DNA of 64,000 nt from Variovorax paradoxus (GTDB lineage Bacteria > Pseudomonadota > Gammaproteobacteria > Burkholderiales > Burkholderiaceae_C): NCBI RefSeq assembly GCF_018614875.1, contig NZ_JAGGNW010000009.1, positions 186,001 to 250,000 on the forward strand, given 5' to 3'. How positions within the stretch are numbered: the stretch's first letter is position 1; each line of letters starts with the position of its first letter. The position numbers and the translations under genes are program-made. A model generated the notes under the pieces. That model did not search any database. It was not told the origin of the DNA and saw only the letters and a list, made by a program, of their open reading frames with translations. Shown here piece after piece: positions 1 through 9,776 of the stretch.

Positions 1-198
1 GAGCAGGCCGTCCAATTCGGCCTGGCCGACCAGCTGGGCAATGTCGACTACGTGGCGCGCGAAGTCATCAAGGCCGAAGAGGTCACCGACTACACCCGGC
101 GCGACAACGTGGCCGAGAAGCTCGCCAAGAAATTCGGCGCTGCGATGGGCGATGCCACCGTGCGCTCGCTGCAGTTCGCCGCACCGGCGCTGCGCTGA
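1..198 (+). CDS. S49 family peptidase (SppA-like), C-terminal end only
   Basis: The reading frame is open from the first base and stops at TGA 196-198, giving the last 65 residues of a protein whose start lies outside the window. The segment begins EQAVQFGLADQLGNVDYVAR, which resembles the C-terminal part of S49 signal-peptide peptidases, where a G-L-[AV]-D-x-L-G motif follows the protease core. S49 enzymes are membrane-bound serine proteases that degrade cleaved signal peptides. The catalytic Ser and Lys are not in the visible part, so activity cannot be judged. The neighbouring maf/methyltransferase genes on the other strand agree with the sppA neighbourhood of Burkholderiales. The family call is good; the exact paralogue is inferred. 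Confidence 0.75.
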   Translation, partial: EQAVQFGLADQLGNVDYVAREVIKAEEVTDYTRRDNVAEKLAKKFGAAMGDATVRSLQFAAPALR

Positions 199-211
199 GA
201 CCGGCGCGGGT

Positions 212-1366
212 TCAGCAAGCCTGGTTGCCGTCGCCCGTGAAGCGGGCCGAGGCAGCCAGCGCCACCGCGAAAACCACGACCACATAGAGTGCGGCTGTCA
301 GCGAACTTGCCCGCGCCAGCAGGCCGATCACCGCCGGGCCGGCCATGAACCCCAGGTAGGCCACGGCAGAGACCGCAGCAATGCCGGTCGCGGGCTCGAC
401 GCCGGGCACGCGGGCCGACGCGCCGAACAGAATCGGCACCACGTTCGCGAAACCGATGCCCACACCCGCGAAGCCGATCAGCGCGAGCCAGGGCAGGTCG
501 GTCAGCAGCACCAGCGTCATGGCCGCCGCCGCGAGCACGCCGCTGCCACGCAGCAGCGCCGTCGGCGAGAAGCGTGCGCGCATGATGTCGCCGCCGAAAC
601 GCGCGGCCGCCATGGCCGCGGAAAAGCTTGCATAGGCCAGTGCGGCCTGCTCTTGCGGGCTGCCGAGTTCCTGCTGCATGTAGAGCACGCTCCAGTCGTA
701 GATGGCGCCCTCGGCAATCAGGCCCAGCGCGGCGAGCACGCCAAGCACTGCAAGCGCGCCGCGGGGCAGCCGGAAGCGATGGTCGGCCGGGGGCGCATCG
801 TCCGCGGCGCGTGGCTTCGGCAGCATGTGCATCGAAGAGACGGCGACAACCAGCACCATGGCCGCCGCGACCCCCAGCAAATGCGCCTGCGCTCCGAGCC
901 CGGCTGCCAGTGCTGCGCTGCCGCTCGCGGCCCCGGCCATGCCGCCCAGGCTGAACATGCCGTGCATGCCGCTCATCAGAGGCTTGCCGCCGCGCAGCTC
1001 GAGCTGCGCCGCTTCGGTGTTGATGGCCACGTCGAACACGCTGGTGACAAGGCCGAATGCCGCCAGCAGTCCCAGCAGGAAGAAATAGCCCGGCATCGCG
1101 ATCAACCCGGCAAGCAGCAAGGCGTAGACGCAGCCGCAGAGGGCGGCCATGCGCCGCGGGCCGTGGCGGCCGATCCAGCGTCCGGCGCTGGTCAGCCCGA
1201 ACATCGCTCCGGCGCCGGCCGCGAGCAGGGCCAGCCCGAGCTGGGCTTCGTCGATGCCGTAGTGCGCCTTGACGGTCGGGACGTGGACGCCCCAGGTCGC
1301 AAAGATGAAGCCGGACGAAAAGAACTGCGCACGCGAGGCCCAGCGCGTGCCGGCGGTCACCACCAT
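212..1366 (-). CDS. MFS transporter
   Basis: This is a 384-residue, very hydrophobic protein with about 12 predicted membrane segments and the usual major-facilitator features, including a loop-2 G-R-x-I-G-R-H-G-P-R-R motif near residue 65. It resembles the group of YbjJ/fucose-permease-like MFS proteins. The substrate cannot be told from sequence. I chose the ATG at 1366: the reading frame runs further upstream, but that part overlaps the end of the methyltransferase gene, whose TGA (1369-1371) lies two bases before this start. The tight spacing suggests co-transcription with maf and the methyltransferase. Confidence 0.85.
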   Translation of the reverse strand: MVVTAGTRWASRAQFFSSGFIFATWGVHVPTVKAHYGIDEAQLGLALLAAGAGAMFGLTSAGRWIGRHGPRRMAALCGCVYALLLAGLIAMPGYFFLLGLLAAFGLVTSVFDVAINTEAAQLELRGGKPLMSGMHGMFSLGGMAGAASGSAALAAGLGAQAHLLGVAAAMVLVVAVSSMHMLPKPRAADDAPPADHRFRLPRGALAVLGVLAALGLIAEGAIYDWSVLYMQQELGSPQEQAALAYASFSAAMAAARFGGDIMRARFSPTALLRGSGVLAAAAMTLVLLTDLPWLALIGFAGVGIGFANVVPILFGASARVPGVEPATGIAAVSAVAYLGFMAGPAVIGLLARASSLTAALYVVVVFAVALAASARFTGDGNQAC

Positions 1367-1368
1367 CG

Positions 1369-2129
1369 TCAGCGCCCGATCGCGAACACGGCAGGCAGGC
1401 GTTCGTCCGTTGCGCTCTGCGCCCTGGTGCGCCAGGATTTCACGGTTTCGCTGCGCACATGGGCGGTGGCGAGCGTGAGGCCGCGCGCCACCGCGAGACG
1501 GGTGTTGTGCTGCAGCGTCTGCACCAGCGCCTGAAGCAGCGCGACGTTGCGGTAGGGCGTTTCGATGAACAGCTGCGTCTGGCCCGTCCTGAGTGCCAGC
1601 GCCTCGAGTTCCCGGATGCGCGTCTGGCGCTCGCCCGCATCCTGCGGCAGGTAGCCGACGAAGGCGAAGTTCTGGCCGTTGAGGCCGCTCGCCGCCAAGG
1701 CCAGCAGCAGGGAAACGGTCCGGTGAGCGGCACCACGGCAATGCCCAGGTCATGCGCGGCGCGCGCCACCGAAGAGCCGGGGTCGGCCACCGCCGGCATG
1801 CCGGCTTCGCTCAGCAGGCCGATGTCGTGGCCTTCGAGCGCAGCGGCCAGAAGAGGGCGGGCGTCGAACTGGCCTGCGTGGTCGCCCTTCTTGTGCACCT
1901 CGCGCGGCAGTTCCCGGATGTCCTGCGCCTGCAGCGGCGCAGCCAGCGGAACGACGGCATCGATCCGCTTCAGATAGGCGCGGGCCGACTTGGCGTTTTC
2001 GCAGATCCAGTGGGTGATGCCGGCGGCGGCCTGCAGCGTTCCGAGGGGCAGGGCGTCCTGAAGCGGCGCCTGCGTGTCGCAGCCGAAGTCGAGCGGCGCG
2101 GGGACGAGGTAAAGCTTGCCGTGAGTCAC
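1369..2129 (-). pseudogene. SAM-dependent methyltransferase (tetrapyrrole methylase/RsmI-like), frameshifted
   Basis: The N-terminal part, starting at GTG 2129, has the family core: K-L-Y-L-V-P near the start, a conserved G-L-L-S-E-A-G-M-P-A-V-A-D-P-G-S segment, and V-V-P-L-T-G-P. Right after that, at about 1711-1717, the frame breaks. The remainder of the domain (A-S-G-L-N-G-Q-N-F-A-F-V-G-Y-L-P and onwards to TGA at 1369) continues in another frame. One missing base in the codon after the G-P would restore P-[V/S]-S-L-L-L-A-L-A-A-S-G-L, the sequence expected of this fold. The family methylates rRNA (RsmI, 2'-O-methyl C1402) or related substrates; this short form is an uncharacterised paralogue common beside maf in Comamonadaceae. 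The GTG start overlaps the maf stop (GTGA). It is either a sequencing error or a true lesion. Confidence 0.85.
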
Positions 2130-2707
2130 AGGAGTTCGACCCCCGCGGCCCGCAGCATCCGGCAGGTACGAATCAGGGGCAGGCCGACCAGGGCCGTCGG
2201 ATCGTCGCTGTCGATCGCGCTCAACAATGCGATCCCGAGGCCTTCGCTCTTGGCGCTGCCCGCGCAGTCATAAGGCTGCTCGGCCTGCAGGTACTGCTCG
2301 ATGGCCGCGTCGCTGAGTTCGCGAAACACCACCCGGACCGGCGCCAGGTCGCGCTGGACGAAGCCGGTGGCCTGGCAGACGACGGCCACCGCGGTCTGAA
2401 ATACCAGTGTCTGGCCGCGCATCCTGCGCAGTTGGGCCGTGGCGCGCGCGTGGTCGCCTGGCTTGCCGAGCGCCTCGCCGGCGAGGTCGGCCACCTGGTC
2501 CGAGCCGATGACCACGGCCTCGGGAAAGCGTGCGGCGACTGCGCGGGCCTTTTCGAGCGCCAGCCGTTCGGCCAGCTCGCGCGGCGTTTCGCCGCTCAGG
2601 GCCGTTTCGTCGACGTCGGGGGCCTGCACGTCGAAGGGCAGGTGCAGGCGGTTCAGCAGTTCGCGCCGGTAGCGCGAGGTCGAGGCGAGGATCAAGGGGC
2701 GTTGCAT
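2126..2707 (-). CDS. Maf family nucleotide pyrophosphatase (YceF-like)
   Basis: This 193-residue protein has the Maf hallmarks: L-I-L-A-S-T-S-R-Y-R-R-E-L-L at residues 5-18, D-V-D-E-T near residue 32, and a V-I-G-S-D-Q-V-A motif around residue 66. Maf proteins hydrolyse non-canonical or modified nucleoside triphosphates; the YceF subgroup prefers m7GTP. The subgroup call is an inference from the neighbouring yceD and rpmF genes, which accompany yceF in many proteobacteria. The start is the ATG at 2707; longer versions of the frame would run into the divergent yceD promoter region. Its stop overlaps the start of the methyltransferase gene. Confidence 0.9.
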   Translation of the reverse strand: MQRPLILASTSRYRRELLNRLHLPFDVQAPDVDETALSGETPRELAERLALEKARAVAARFPEAVVIGSDQVADLAGEALGKPGDHARATAQLRRMRGQTLVFQTAVAVVCQATGFVQRDLAPVRVVFRELSDAAIEQYLQAEQPYDCAGSAKSEGLGIALLSAIDSDDPTALVGLPLIRTCRMLRAAGVELL

Positions 2708-2791
2708 GGGGCAGATTGTGCGGGAGCTGCGCAAAACCCCTCTGGCGTGCATTGGGGACGATGAGGCGGCCGGCACGCTAGACTGGCGCGG

Positions 2792-3349
2792 ATGAAGAGA
2801 GAATTTGCCCCCCAACGGCTCGACGTGGCCGGCTTTGCCGCCGCTGCCGCTACCCTGGATGCCACCGACCCGGTTCCGAACCATGTGCGCCTTGCCGCCG
2901 AACTGGCGGACCCGGCGCCCGACGCCGTGGTTCGCTGGGCGGCGACCGGCGAGGAACGCCCGGGCGCCGACGGCAAGCCTGTGCCCTGGCTGCACCTGGA
3001 AGCCGAAGCGACCGTGCCGCTGACCTGCCAGCGCTGCCTGACGCCGGTCGAGACGCCGCTCGTGGTGGACCGCTGGTTCCGTTTTGTCGCCGACGAGGCA
3101 ACGGCGGAGGCCGAAGACGAGGAATCCGAGGAAGACCTGCTCGTCGTGAGCCGGGATTTCGACCTACCGGCCCTCATCGAGGACGAGCTCTTGATGGAGA
3201 TTCCCGTCATGCCCGTGCATGAGGTCTGCCCGGTACCGGTCCGGCTCTCGTCCAGCGACGAGGACTTCCAGGCCGCCGAAGAGGCCAAGCCGAACCCCTT
3301 CGCAGTGCTCGGGGCGTTGCGTTCACGCAAGCCGGGAGAGGGCAAGTAG
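2792..3349 (+). CDS. yceD: YceD family protein (DUF177), 23S rRNA accumulation protein
   Basis: This 185-residue protein carries the DUF177 core with the paired cysteines of L-T-C-Q-R-C-L near residue 76, followed by an acidic stretch ([10 protein letters not shown]) and the conserved [15 protein letters not shown] segment. In Escherichia coli and in plants the homologue is needed for normal 23S rRNA accumulation. It sits just upstream of rpmF, the order seen throughout proteobacteria and one reason for the name. A gap of 84 bases separates it from the divergent maf, so the promoters of both lie there. The start at ATG 2792 follows a purine-poor leader. Confidence 0.92.
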   Translation: MKREFAPQRLDVAGFAAAAATLDATDPVPNHVRLAAELADPAPDAVVRWAATGEERPGADGKPVPWLHLEAEATVPLTCQRCLTPVETPLVVDRWFRFVADEATAEAEDEESEEDLLVVSRDFDLPALIEDELLMEIPVMPVHEVCPVPVRLSSSDEDFQAAEEAKPNPFAVLGALRSRKPGEGK

Positions 3350-3369
3350 CCCTTTTCCGCCGCCTGGGC

Positions 3370-3375
3370 TATAAT
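3370..3375 (+). promoter_or_regulatory. Candidate -10 box for rpmF
   Basis: A perfect TATAAT lies 121 bases before rpmF, inside the yceD-rpmF gap. The hexamer 17 bases further upstream (TAGCCC, 3347-3352) is a poor -35 match, so this is supported by the -10 alone. It would let rpmF and perhaps plsX-fabH be expressed independently of yceD. Confidence 0.45.
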
Positions 3376-3495
3376 CATGGGCTTCGCGCGCGCCGCCGTG
3401 AGCAGCAAGACAGACAAGGGCATTCCATGCATGCTCCTGAATTGCCACCGCCAGAGAGCGCATCCAATCACTCACCTTACAGTCCAGGAGCCATC

Positions 3496-3678
3496 ATGGC
3501 CGTCCAGCAAAACAAGAAGTCGCCTTCCAAGCGCGGCATGCACCGTTCCCACAATGCGCTGGTCGTGCCCGGCATTGCCGTTGAGCCGACCACTGGCGAA
3601 ACGCACCTGCGCCACCACATCAGCCCGAACGGTTTCTACCGTGGCCGCCAGGTGCTCAAGAACAAGTCCGAAGCCTGA
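3496..3678 (+). CDS. rpmF: 50S ribosomal protein L32
   Basis: The 60-residue basic protein begins [20 protein letters not shown], the classic L32 start, and ends with a lysine-rich tail. L32 is a small protein of the large ribosomal subunit. The zinc-binding CxxC pairs found in some bacterial L32 proteins are absent, so this is the zinc-free form. I chose ATG 3496, which is preceded by CAGGAG at 3485-3490; an in-frame upstream extension to 3427 has no family support. It is followed immediately by a strong hairpin. Confidence 0.97.
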   Translation: MAVQQNKKSPSKRGMHRSHNALVVPGIAVEPTTGETHLRHHISPNGFYRGRQVLKNKSEA

Positions 3679-3697
3679 TCTCGCATCCCAAGGCCGA

Positions 3698-3738
3698 GGC
3701 CCGAGGCTACTTTTGCTGTAGCGTCGGGCCTTTGTTTT
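3698..3738 (+). terminator. Terminator/attenuator between rpmF and plsX
   Basis: Bases 3698-3710 and 3718-3730 form a 13-pair stem with one mismatch (GGCCCGA-G-GCTAC paired with GTAGC-G-TCGGGCC) around the loop TTTTGCT. TTTGTTTT follows. This has all the features of a factor-independent terminator after rpmF. Its T-tract ends one base before the plsX ATG, so readthrough into plsX and the fab genes may be partial. Confidence 0.85.
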
Positions 3739-3739
3739 G

Positions 3740-4837
3740 ATGGCTACGCCTTCTTCTCCCGAGTTCACCGCTGCGCCTTCCGCAATCACGCTCGCCGTGG
3801 ATTGCATGGGAGGCGACCATGGGCCGCGCGTCACGCTTGCGGCCTGCCGCGCGTTTCTCGAGCGGCACAGCGAAGCCTCGTTGCTGCTGGTCGGTGCGCC
3901 GGCGGCATTGGCGGGGTTCGCCGCGCATCCGCGTGCCCGCATCGTCGCCGCCAGCGAAGTGGTGGGCATGGACGACCCGATCGAAATCGCCCTGCGCAAG
4001 AAGAAAGACTCTTCGATGCGCATTGCGATCCAGCAGGTCAAGGATGGCGCCGCCCAGGCCGCCATTTCCGCGGGCAACACGGGCGCGCTGATGGCCATTG
4101 CCCGCTACCTGCTCAAGACGCTCGACGGCATCGATCGTCCCGCCATCGCGCCTCAGCTTCCCAATGCCAAGGGCGGCGCCACCACGGTGCTCGACCTGGG
4201 GGCCAACGTCGATTGCGACGCGGAAGACCTGCTTCAGTTCGCGGTGCTCGGTTCCGCGCTCGTCTCGGCCCTGACAGGTAACGAGGCGCCTTCGGTCGGG
4301 CTGCTCAACATTGGCGAAGAAGCCATCAAGGGCAGCGAAACGATCAAAAAAGCAAGTCAACTGCTGCGTACGGCTGCCAATTCCAAGGATCTGAACTTCT
4401 ACGGCAACGTGGAAGGTAACGACATTTTCAAGGGAACGACAGATATCGTCGTCTGTGACGGTTTCGTGGGAAACGTGGCATTGAAGGCCAGCGAAGGCGT
4501 TGCCTCGATGATCGGCGAGTTTATCCGGGTCGAGTTCTCGCGAAGCATTTTCACGAAAGCAGCGGCAATTGTTGCCTATCCGGTGCTAAAGGCATTTAAA
4601 AACCGTCTGGACCATCGTCGGTACAACGGCGCGGCGCTGCTCGGCCTGCGCGGGCTGGTTTTCAAGAGCCATGGCTCGGCCGACGAAGTGGCTTTCGGGC
4701 ATGCGCTGGATCGCGCTTATGATGCCGCTCGCAACAACCTGCTCGATCGCGTGCGGGCCCGCATCGCTCACGCCGCGCCTCTGCTCGCGCGGCAGGAGTC
4801 CGCGGTGCCAGCCGACGCGACGGCCCTTCACGTTTGA
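3740..4837 (+). CDS. plsX: Phosphate acyltransferase PlsX
   Basis: PlsX converts acyl-ACP to acyl-phosphate, the acyl donor for PlsY in phospholipid synthesis, at the inner face of the membrane. The 365-residue protein has the family's N-terminal [11 protein letters not shown] motif near residue 20, a central [10 protein letters not shown] segment, and [10 protein letters not shown] near residue 225, with a usual length. The ATG at 3740 directly follows a terminator T-tract, and no Shine-Dalgarno sequence is visible. Its TGA overlaps the fabH ATG (TGATG), indicating translational coupling. The order plsX-fabH-fabD-fabG-acpP-fabF is the standard fatty-acid operon. Confidence 0.96.
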   Translation: MATPSSPEFTAAPSAITLAVDCMGGDHGPRVTLAACRAFLERHSEASLLLVGAPAALAGFAAHPRARIVAASEVVGMDDPIEIALRKKKDSSMRIAIQQVKDGAAQAAISAGNTGALMAIARYLLKTLDGIDRPAIAPQLPNAKGGATTVLDLGANVDCDAEDLLQFAVLGSALVSALTGNEAPSVGLLNIGEEAIKGSETIKKASQLLRTAANSKDLNFYGNVEGNDIFKGTTDIVVCDGFVGNVALKASEGVASMIGEFIRVEFSRSIFTKAAAIVAYPVLKAFKNRLDHRRYNGAALLGLRGLVFKSHGSADEVAFGHALDRAYDAARNNLLDRVRARIAHAAPLLARQESAVPADATALHV

Positions 4838-5814
4838 TGAGCCCTTATTCACGCATCACCGGCACCGGCAGCTATCTGCCGCCGCGCCGGGTGACCAATG
4901 ACGACCTTGCCAAGGAATTGGCATTGCGCGGCATCGAAACCTCGAACCAGTGGATCGTCGAGCGTACCGGCATCCATGCGCGCCACTTCGCGGCGCCCGA
5001 GGTCACGAGCAGCGATCTCGGCCTCGAAGCCGCCAGGCACGCACTCGAAGCCGCGGGCCGCAAGGCGCAGGACATCGACCTGATCATCGTCGCGACCTCG
5101 ACGCCAGACATGGTGTTTCCGTCGTCGGCCGCCATTCTTCAGAACAAGCTCGGCATTGCCGGCTGCCCGGCTTTCGATGTCCAGGCGGTCTGCAGCGGTT
5201 TTGTTTACGCGCTGACCGTGGCCGACGCCATGATCCGCACCGGCAGCGCGCGCTGCGCACTGGTGGTCGGTGCCGAAGTGTTCTCGCGCATTCTCGATTT
5301 CAACGACCGCACCACCTGCGTGCTGTTCGGCGACGGCGCCGGCGCGGTCGTGCTCGAGGCCAGCGAGGAGCCGGGCATCCTGGCGAGCGACCTGCATGCG
5401 GACGGCAAGCACGTCGGCATTCTTTGCGTGCCCGGCCACGTCTCCGGCGGCAACGTGCTCGGCACGCCGCTGCTGCACATGGATGGCCAGGCCGTGTTCA
5501 AGCTGGCGGTGCGCGTGCTCGAGGATGCCGCCCGCGCCACGCTTGCGAAGGCGGGCAAGACCGAGGCCGACATCGACTGGCTCATTCCGCACCAGGCCAA
5601 CATCCGCATCATGGAAGGCACGGCCAGGAAGCTGAAGCTTCCGCGCGAGAAGCTCATCGTCACGGTCAACGAGCATGGCAACACCTCGGCCGCGTCGATT
5701 CCGTTGGCGCTCGATGAGGCCGTGCGGTCCGGCAAGGTCAAGAAGAGCGAGACCGTCATGCTGGAAGGCGTGGGCGGAGGCTTCACCTGGGGCGCGGTGC
5801 TATTGAATCTGTAG
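4837..5814 (+). CDS. fabH: 3-oxoacyl-ACP synthase III (FabH)
   Basis: FabH starts fatty-acid synthesis by condensing acetyl-CoA with malonyl-ACP. The 325-residue protein carries the full Cys-His-Asn triad: Cys119 in A-V-C-S-G-F, His252 in I-P-H-Q-A-N, and Asn282 in N-E-H-G-N-T-S. It also has the C-terminal [10 protein letters not shown] signature. The start is the ATG overlapping the plsX stop; a TTG three bases earlier is in frame but less likely. It is followed by fabD after 52 bases. Confidence 0.97.
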   Translation: MSPYSRITGTGSYLPPRRVTNDDLAKELALRGIETSNQWIVERTGIHARHFAAPEVTSSDLGLEAARHALEAAGRKAQDIDLIIVATSTPDMVFPSSAAILQNKLGIAGCPAFDVQAVCSGFVYALTVADAMIRTGSARCALVVGAEVFSRILDFNDRTTCVLFGDGAGAVVLEASEEPGILASDLHADGKHVGILCVPGHVSGGNVLGTPLLHMDGQAVFKLAVRVLEDAARATLAKAGKTEADIDWLIPHQANIRIMEGTARKLKLPREKLIVTVNEHGNTSAASIPLALDEAVRSGKVKKSETVMLEGVGGGFTWGAVLLNL

Positions 5815-5866
5815 GGCATGGCATTGCCCTGGCGGGCTGCGATGCGACACGACGCTTTTAAGAAAA

Positions 5867-6820
5867 ATGAAATCCTTTGCTTTTGTCTTCCCGGGTCAAG
5901 GCTCACAGGCCGTCGGCATGCTCGACGCCTGGGGCGATCACCCGGCCGTGGCCGAGACCCTGCGCGAAGCCTCCGAAGCGCTGGGCGAAGACATCGCCGG
6001 GCTGATCAAGAACGGCCCGAAGGAAGAGCTGGCACTGACCACCAACACCCAGCCGGTGATGCTGGTGGCCGGCGTCGCCGCCTGGCGCGCCTGGCTGGCC
6101 GAAGGCGGGGCAACGCCTTCCGTGGTGGCGGGGCATTCGCTGGGCGAATATTCGGCGCTGGTGGCGTCGGGTGTGCTCACATTGGCGCAGGCCGCGCCGC
6201 TGGTGCGCTTTCGCGCCCGGGCCATGCAGCAGGCCGTGCCGGTCGGTGTCGGCGCCATGGCGGCCGTGCTAGGAATGGAAGCCGGCAAGGTGGTGGCAGG
6301 CTGCGCGGAAGCCACGGCGTCCTTCGGCGCAGGCAGCGCCGAGATTGTCGAGGCGGTGAATTTCAACGATCCGATGCAGACCGTGATCGCAGGCAGCAAG
6401 GCGGCCGTCGACAAGGCCTGCGAGCTGCTCAAGGCCAATGGCGCCAAGCGCGCGCTGCTGTTGCCGGTGTCGGCACCATTCCATTCGAGCCTGATGAAGC
6501 CCGCAGCGGAAGCGCTGCGCGAAAAGCTCGCCACCCTCACGCTCGCAGCGCCGCAGATTCCGGTGCTGAACAACATCGACGTGGCAGTCGAAACCGACCC
6601 CGCACGCATTCGCGACGCCCTGGTGCGCCAGGCCGCGGGCCCGGTTCGCTGGGTCGAAAGCATCCAGGCCTTGAAACTGCGCGGCGTAGCCTCCATCATC
6701 GAGTGCGGGCCGGGCAAAGTGCTGGCCGGCATGGTCAAGCGCATCGCCCCCGAGCTGGAAGCCGCGTCGGTGTACGACCCGGCGACGCTTGCGGACACCC
6801 GACAATCGCTCGCCGGCTGA
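5867..6820 (+). CDS. fabD: Malonyl-CoA:ACP transacylase (FabD)
   Basis: FabD loads malonyl groups onto acyl carrier protein. The 317-residue protein opens with F-A-F-V-F-P-G-Q-G-S-Q and holds the nucleophile in G-H-S-L-G-E-Y (Ser91). The partner His206 is in P-F-H-S-S-L-M, and the late G-P-G-K-V-L motif is present. Length and motifs match the family. The gene lies between fabH and fabG in the fatty-acid operon, 26 bases before fabG. Confidence 0.97.
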   Translation: MKSFAFVFPGQGSQAVGMLDAWGDHPAVAETLREASEALGEDIAGLIKNGPKEELALTTNTQPVMLVAGVAAWRAWLAEGGATPSVVAGHSLGEYSALVASGVLTLAQAAPLVRFRARAMQQAVPVGVGAMAAVLGMEAGKVVAGCAEATASFGAGSAEIVEAVNFNDPMQTVIAGSKAAVDKACELLKANGAKRALLLPVSAPFHSSLMKPAAEALREKLATLTLAAPQIPVLNNIDVAVETDPARIRDALVRQAAGPVRWVESIQALKLRGVASIIECGPGKVLAGMVKRIAPELEAASVYDPATLADTRQSLAG

Positions 6821-6846
6821 ACGGCGCAGGCCCCGATACTTCTTTT

Positions 6847-7930
<1,084 letters not shown>

Positions 7931-8026
7931 TCGGGCCAGCTGGAACTGCCACGGCCGGCGGCGCTTTTTCATGAGCCCGTACGCGCCGCCCGCAGTTGTT
8001 CAGCGCTTCCAGAAAGGTTTGCCGGC

Positions 8027-9271
8027 ATGACCAAACGCCGCGTCGTCGTGACCGGACTCGGTTGCATCGCTCCTGTCGGAAACACCGCAACCGAATCCTG
8101 GACCAACCTGTTGGCCGGGAAGTCGGGTATTGCGAACATCACCGCGTTCGATGCAAGCGCCTTCGCCTGCAAGTTCGCCGGTGAGGTGAAGGGTTTCGAC
8201 ATCACCCAATACATCTCGGAGAAGGAAGCGCGCCACATGGACCGCTTCATTCATCTGGGGCTTGCCGCCGCCGTCCAGGCGGTGCAGGACAGCGGACTGC
8301 CGACCGGCGAAGCGCTGTCTTATGAAGAAGCCGTGCGCATCGGCTGCAACATCGGCTCGGGCATCGGCGGCCTGCCGATGATCGAAGAGACGCACGGCGA
8401 GTACGCGAATCGCGGCCCGCGCCGCATTTCGCCGTTCTTCGTGCCGGCTTCCATCATCAACATGATCTCGGGCCATGTGTCGATCAAGTACGGCTTCAAG
8501 GGCCCGAATATCGCCGTCGTGACCGCCTGCACCACCGGTCTGCATGCCATCGGCACGTCGGCCCGCATGATCGAGTACGGTGATGCCGACGTGATGATCG
8601 CGGGCGGCGCCGAGTCGACCATTTCCCCGCTCGGCATCGGCGGTTTCACCGCGCCGCGCGCGCTCAGCACGCGCAACGACGATCCCGTGACGGCCTCGCG
8701 CCCGTGGGACAAGGACCGCGACGGTTTCGTGCTGGGCGAGGGCTCCGGCGTGCTGGTGCTCGAAGAGTACGAACATGCCAAGGCGCGCGGCGCCAAGATC
8801 TACGCGGAAGTGGCGGGCTTCGGCCTGACGGGCGACGCGTACCACATGACGGCGCCCGACGTCGACGGTCCGCGCCGCTCGATGGCCATGGCGCTGGCCA
8901 ACGCGGGCGTCAATGCCGACCAGGTGCAGTACCTGAACGCACATGGCACCTCGACGCAGATCGGCGACGTTAACGAGACCAACGCGGTTAAGCTCGCGTT
9001 CGGCGACCACGCGAAAAAGCTCGTGGTGAATTCGACGAAATCCATGACCGGCCACTTGCTGGGCGGCGCGGGCGGCATCGAGTCGGTGTTCACGGTGCTT
9101 GCGCTGCACCACCAGAAGAGCCCGCCGACCATCAACATCTTCAACCAGGACCCGGAGTGCGACCTCGACTATTGCGCCAATGTGGCGCGCGATCTCAAGA
9201 TCGATGTCGCGGTCAAGAACAACTTCGGCTTCGGCGGCACCAACGGCACGCTGGTGTTCAAGCGCGTTTGA
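8027..9271 (+). CDS. fabF: 3-oxoacyl-ACP synthase II (FabF)
   Basis: FabF elongates acyl-ACP with malonyl-ACP. The 414-residue protein starts R-R-V-V-V-T-G-L-G and holds the condensing-enzyme triad Cys168 (T-A-C-T-T-G), His306 (N-A-H-G-T-S-T) and His343 (T-G-H-L-L-G-G-A-G), plus the C-terminal N-N-F-G-F-G-G-T-N motif. It closes the fab operon. The next gene, a small membrane protein, starts 13 bases downstream, so transcription may continue into the sigma-E block. Confidence 0.97.
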   Translation: MTKRRVVVTGLGCIAPVGNTATESWTNLLAGKSGIANITAFDASAFACKFAGEVKGFDITQYISEKEARHMDRFIHLGLAAAVQAVQDSGLPTGEALSYEEAVRIGCNIGSGIGGLPMIEETHGEYANRGPRRISPFFVPASIINMISGHVSIKYGFKGPNIAVVTACTTGLHAIGTSARMIEYGDADVMIAGGAESTISPLGIGGFTAPRALSTRNDDPVTASRPWDKDRDGFVLGEGSGVLVLEEYEHAKARGAKIYAEVAGFGLTGDAYHMTAPDVDGPRRSMAMALANAGVNADQVQYLNAHGTSTQIGDVNETNAVKLAFGDHAKKLVVNSTKSMTGHLLGGAGGIESVFTVLALHHQKSPPTINIFNQDPECDLDYCANVARDLKIDVAVKNNFGFGGTNGTLVFKRV

Positions 9272-9284
9272 ATCTTGCTCTTCC

Positions 9285-9767
9285 ATGTACAGCGCACCGT
9301 CGGTGACCTATCCGGTGGGGCGCTCGCGCGGCGCGACCCGGATCTTGATCGCCACGTGGGCCTTGGGCGCTTGCTGCGCGGGCCTTTCGTGCTATTTGAT
9401 CGATAGCGTTGGCTGGCGCCAGCTGCTGCTGGTCCTGAGCGTCCTGTTTTCCGGCGTCGCAGCCGGGCTCGGGCTGCGAAGCGACGGTGCCGCCATGCTG
9501 CACTTCGACGGCCAGTGCTGGACCTTGACGGGTGCCGACCCCGGCCGGGCCGTTCACTCGGCCCGCGCCGCCGTGGCGCTCGACCTGCAATCGCTGCTGC
9601 TGGTCCGGTTGACCCAGCCGGGACGTGCCGGACGATGGATATGGCTCGAACAGCGCGCCATGCCGGAGCGCTGGCGCGATGTGCGTCGAGCGGTATATTC
9701 GCGCACCCCGTCCGCCTCCCCTGCGGGTGAGCCCTGGCGAGCGACCGCGCCTGCCGATGCGCCCTGA
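9285..9767 (+). CDS. Small inner-membrane protein, YgfX/CptA-like
   Basis: This 160-residue protein has two adjacent hydrophobic segments at about residues 20-38 and 44-62. A soluble part follows, containing F-D-G-Q-C-W-T-L and ending in L-L-V-R-L, W-I-W-L-E-Q-R and W-R-D-V-R-R-A-V-Y-S-R. This plan of two membrane helices followed by a W-rich beta domain and an L-P-x-x-W-R-x-L-R-like end resembles the YgfX (CptA) family, which was proposed as the toxin partner of SdhE/CptB in Escherichia coli. Here sdhE is far away at 41836. The gene fills the gap between fabF and rpoE, a position common in Comamonadaceae. Start ATG 9285 follows TGCTCTTCC, with no clear ribosome site. The function is not established. 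Confidence 0.6.
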   Translation: MYSAPSVTYPVGRSRGATRILIATWALGACCAGLSCYLIDSVGWRQLLLVLSVLFSGVAAGLGLRSDGAAMLHFDGQCWTLTGADPGRAVHSARAAVALDLQSLLLVRLTQPGRAGRWIWLEQRAMPERWRDVRRAVYSRTPSASPAGEPWRATAPADAP

Positions 9768-9776
9768 ACTTCCCCG

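Noticed and set aside
3427..3495. Upstream extension of L32
   Set aside because: The added 23 residues are not part of L32, and CAGGAG is placed for ATG 3496.
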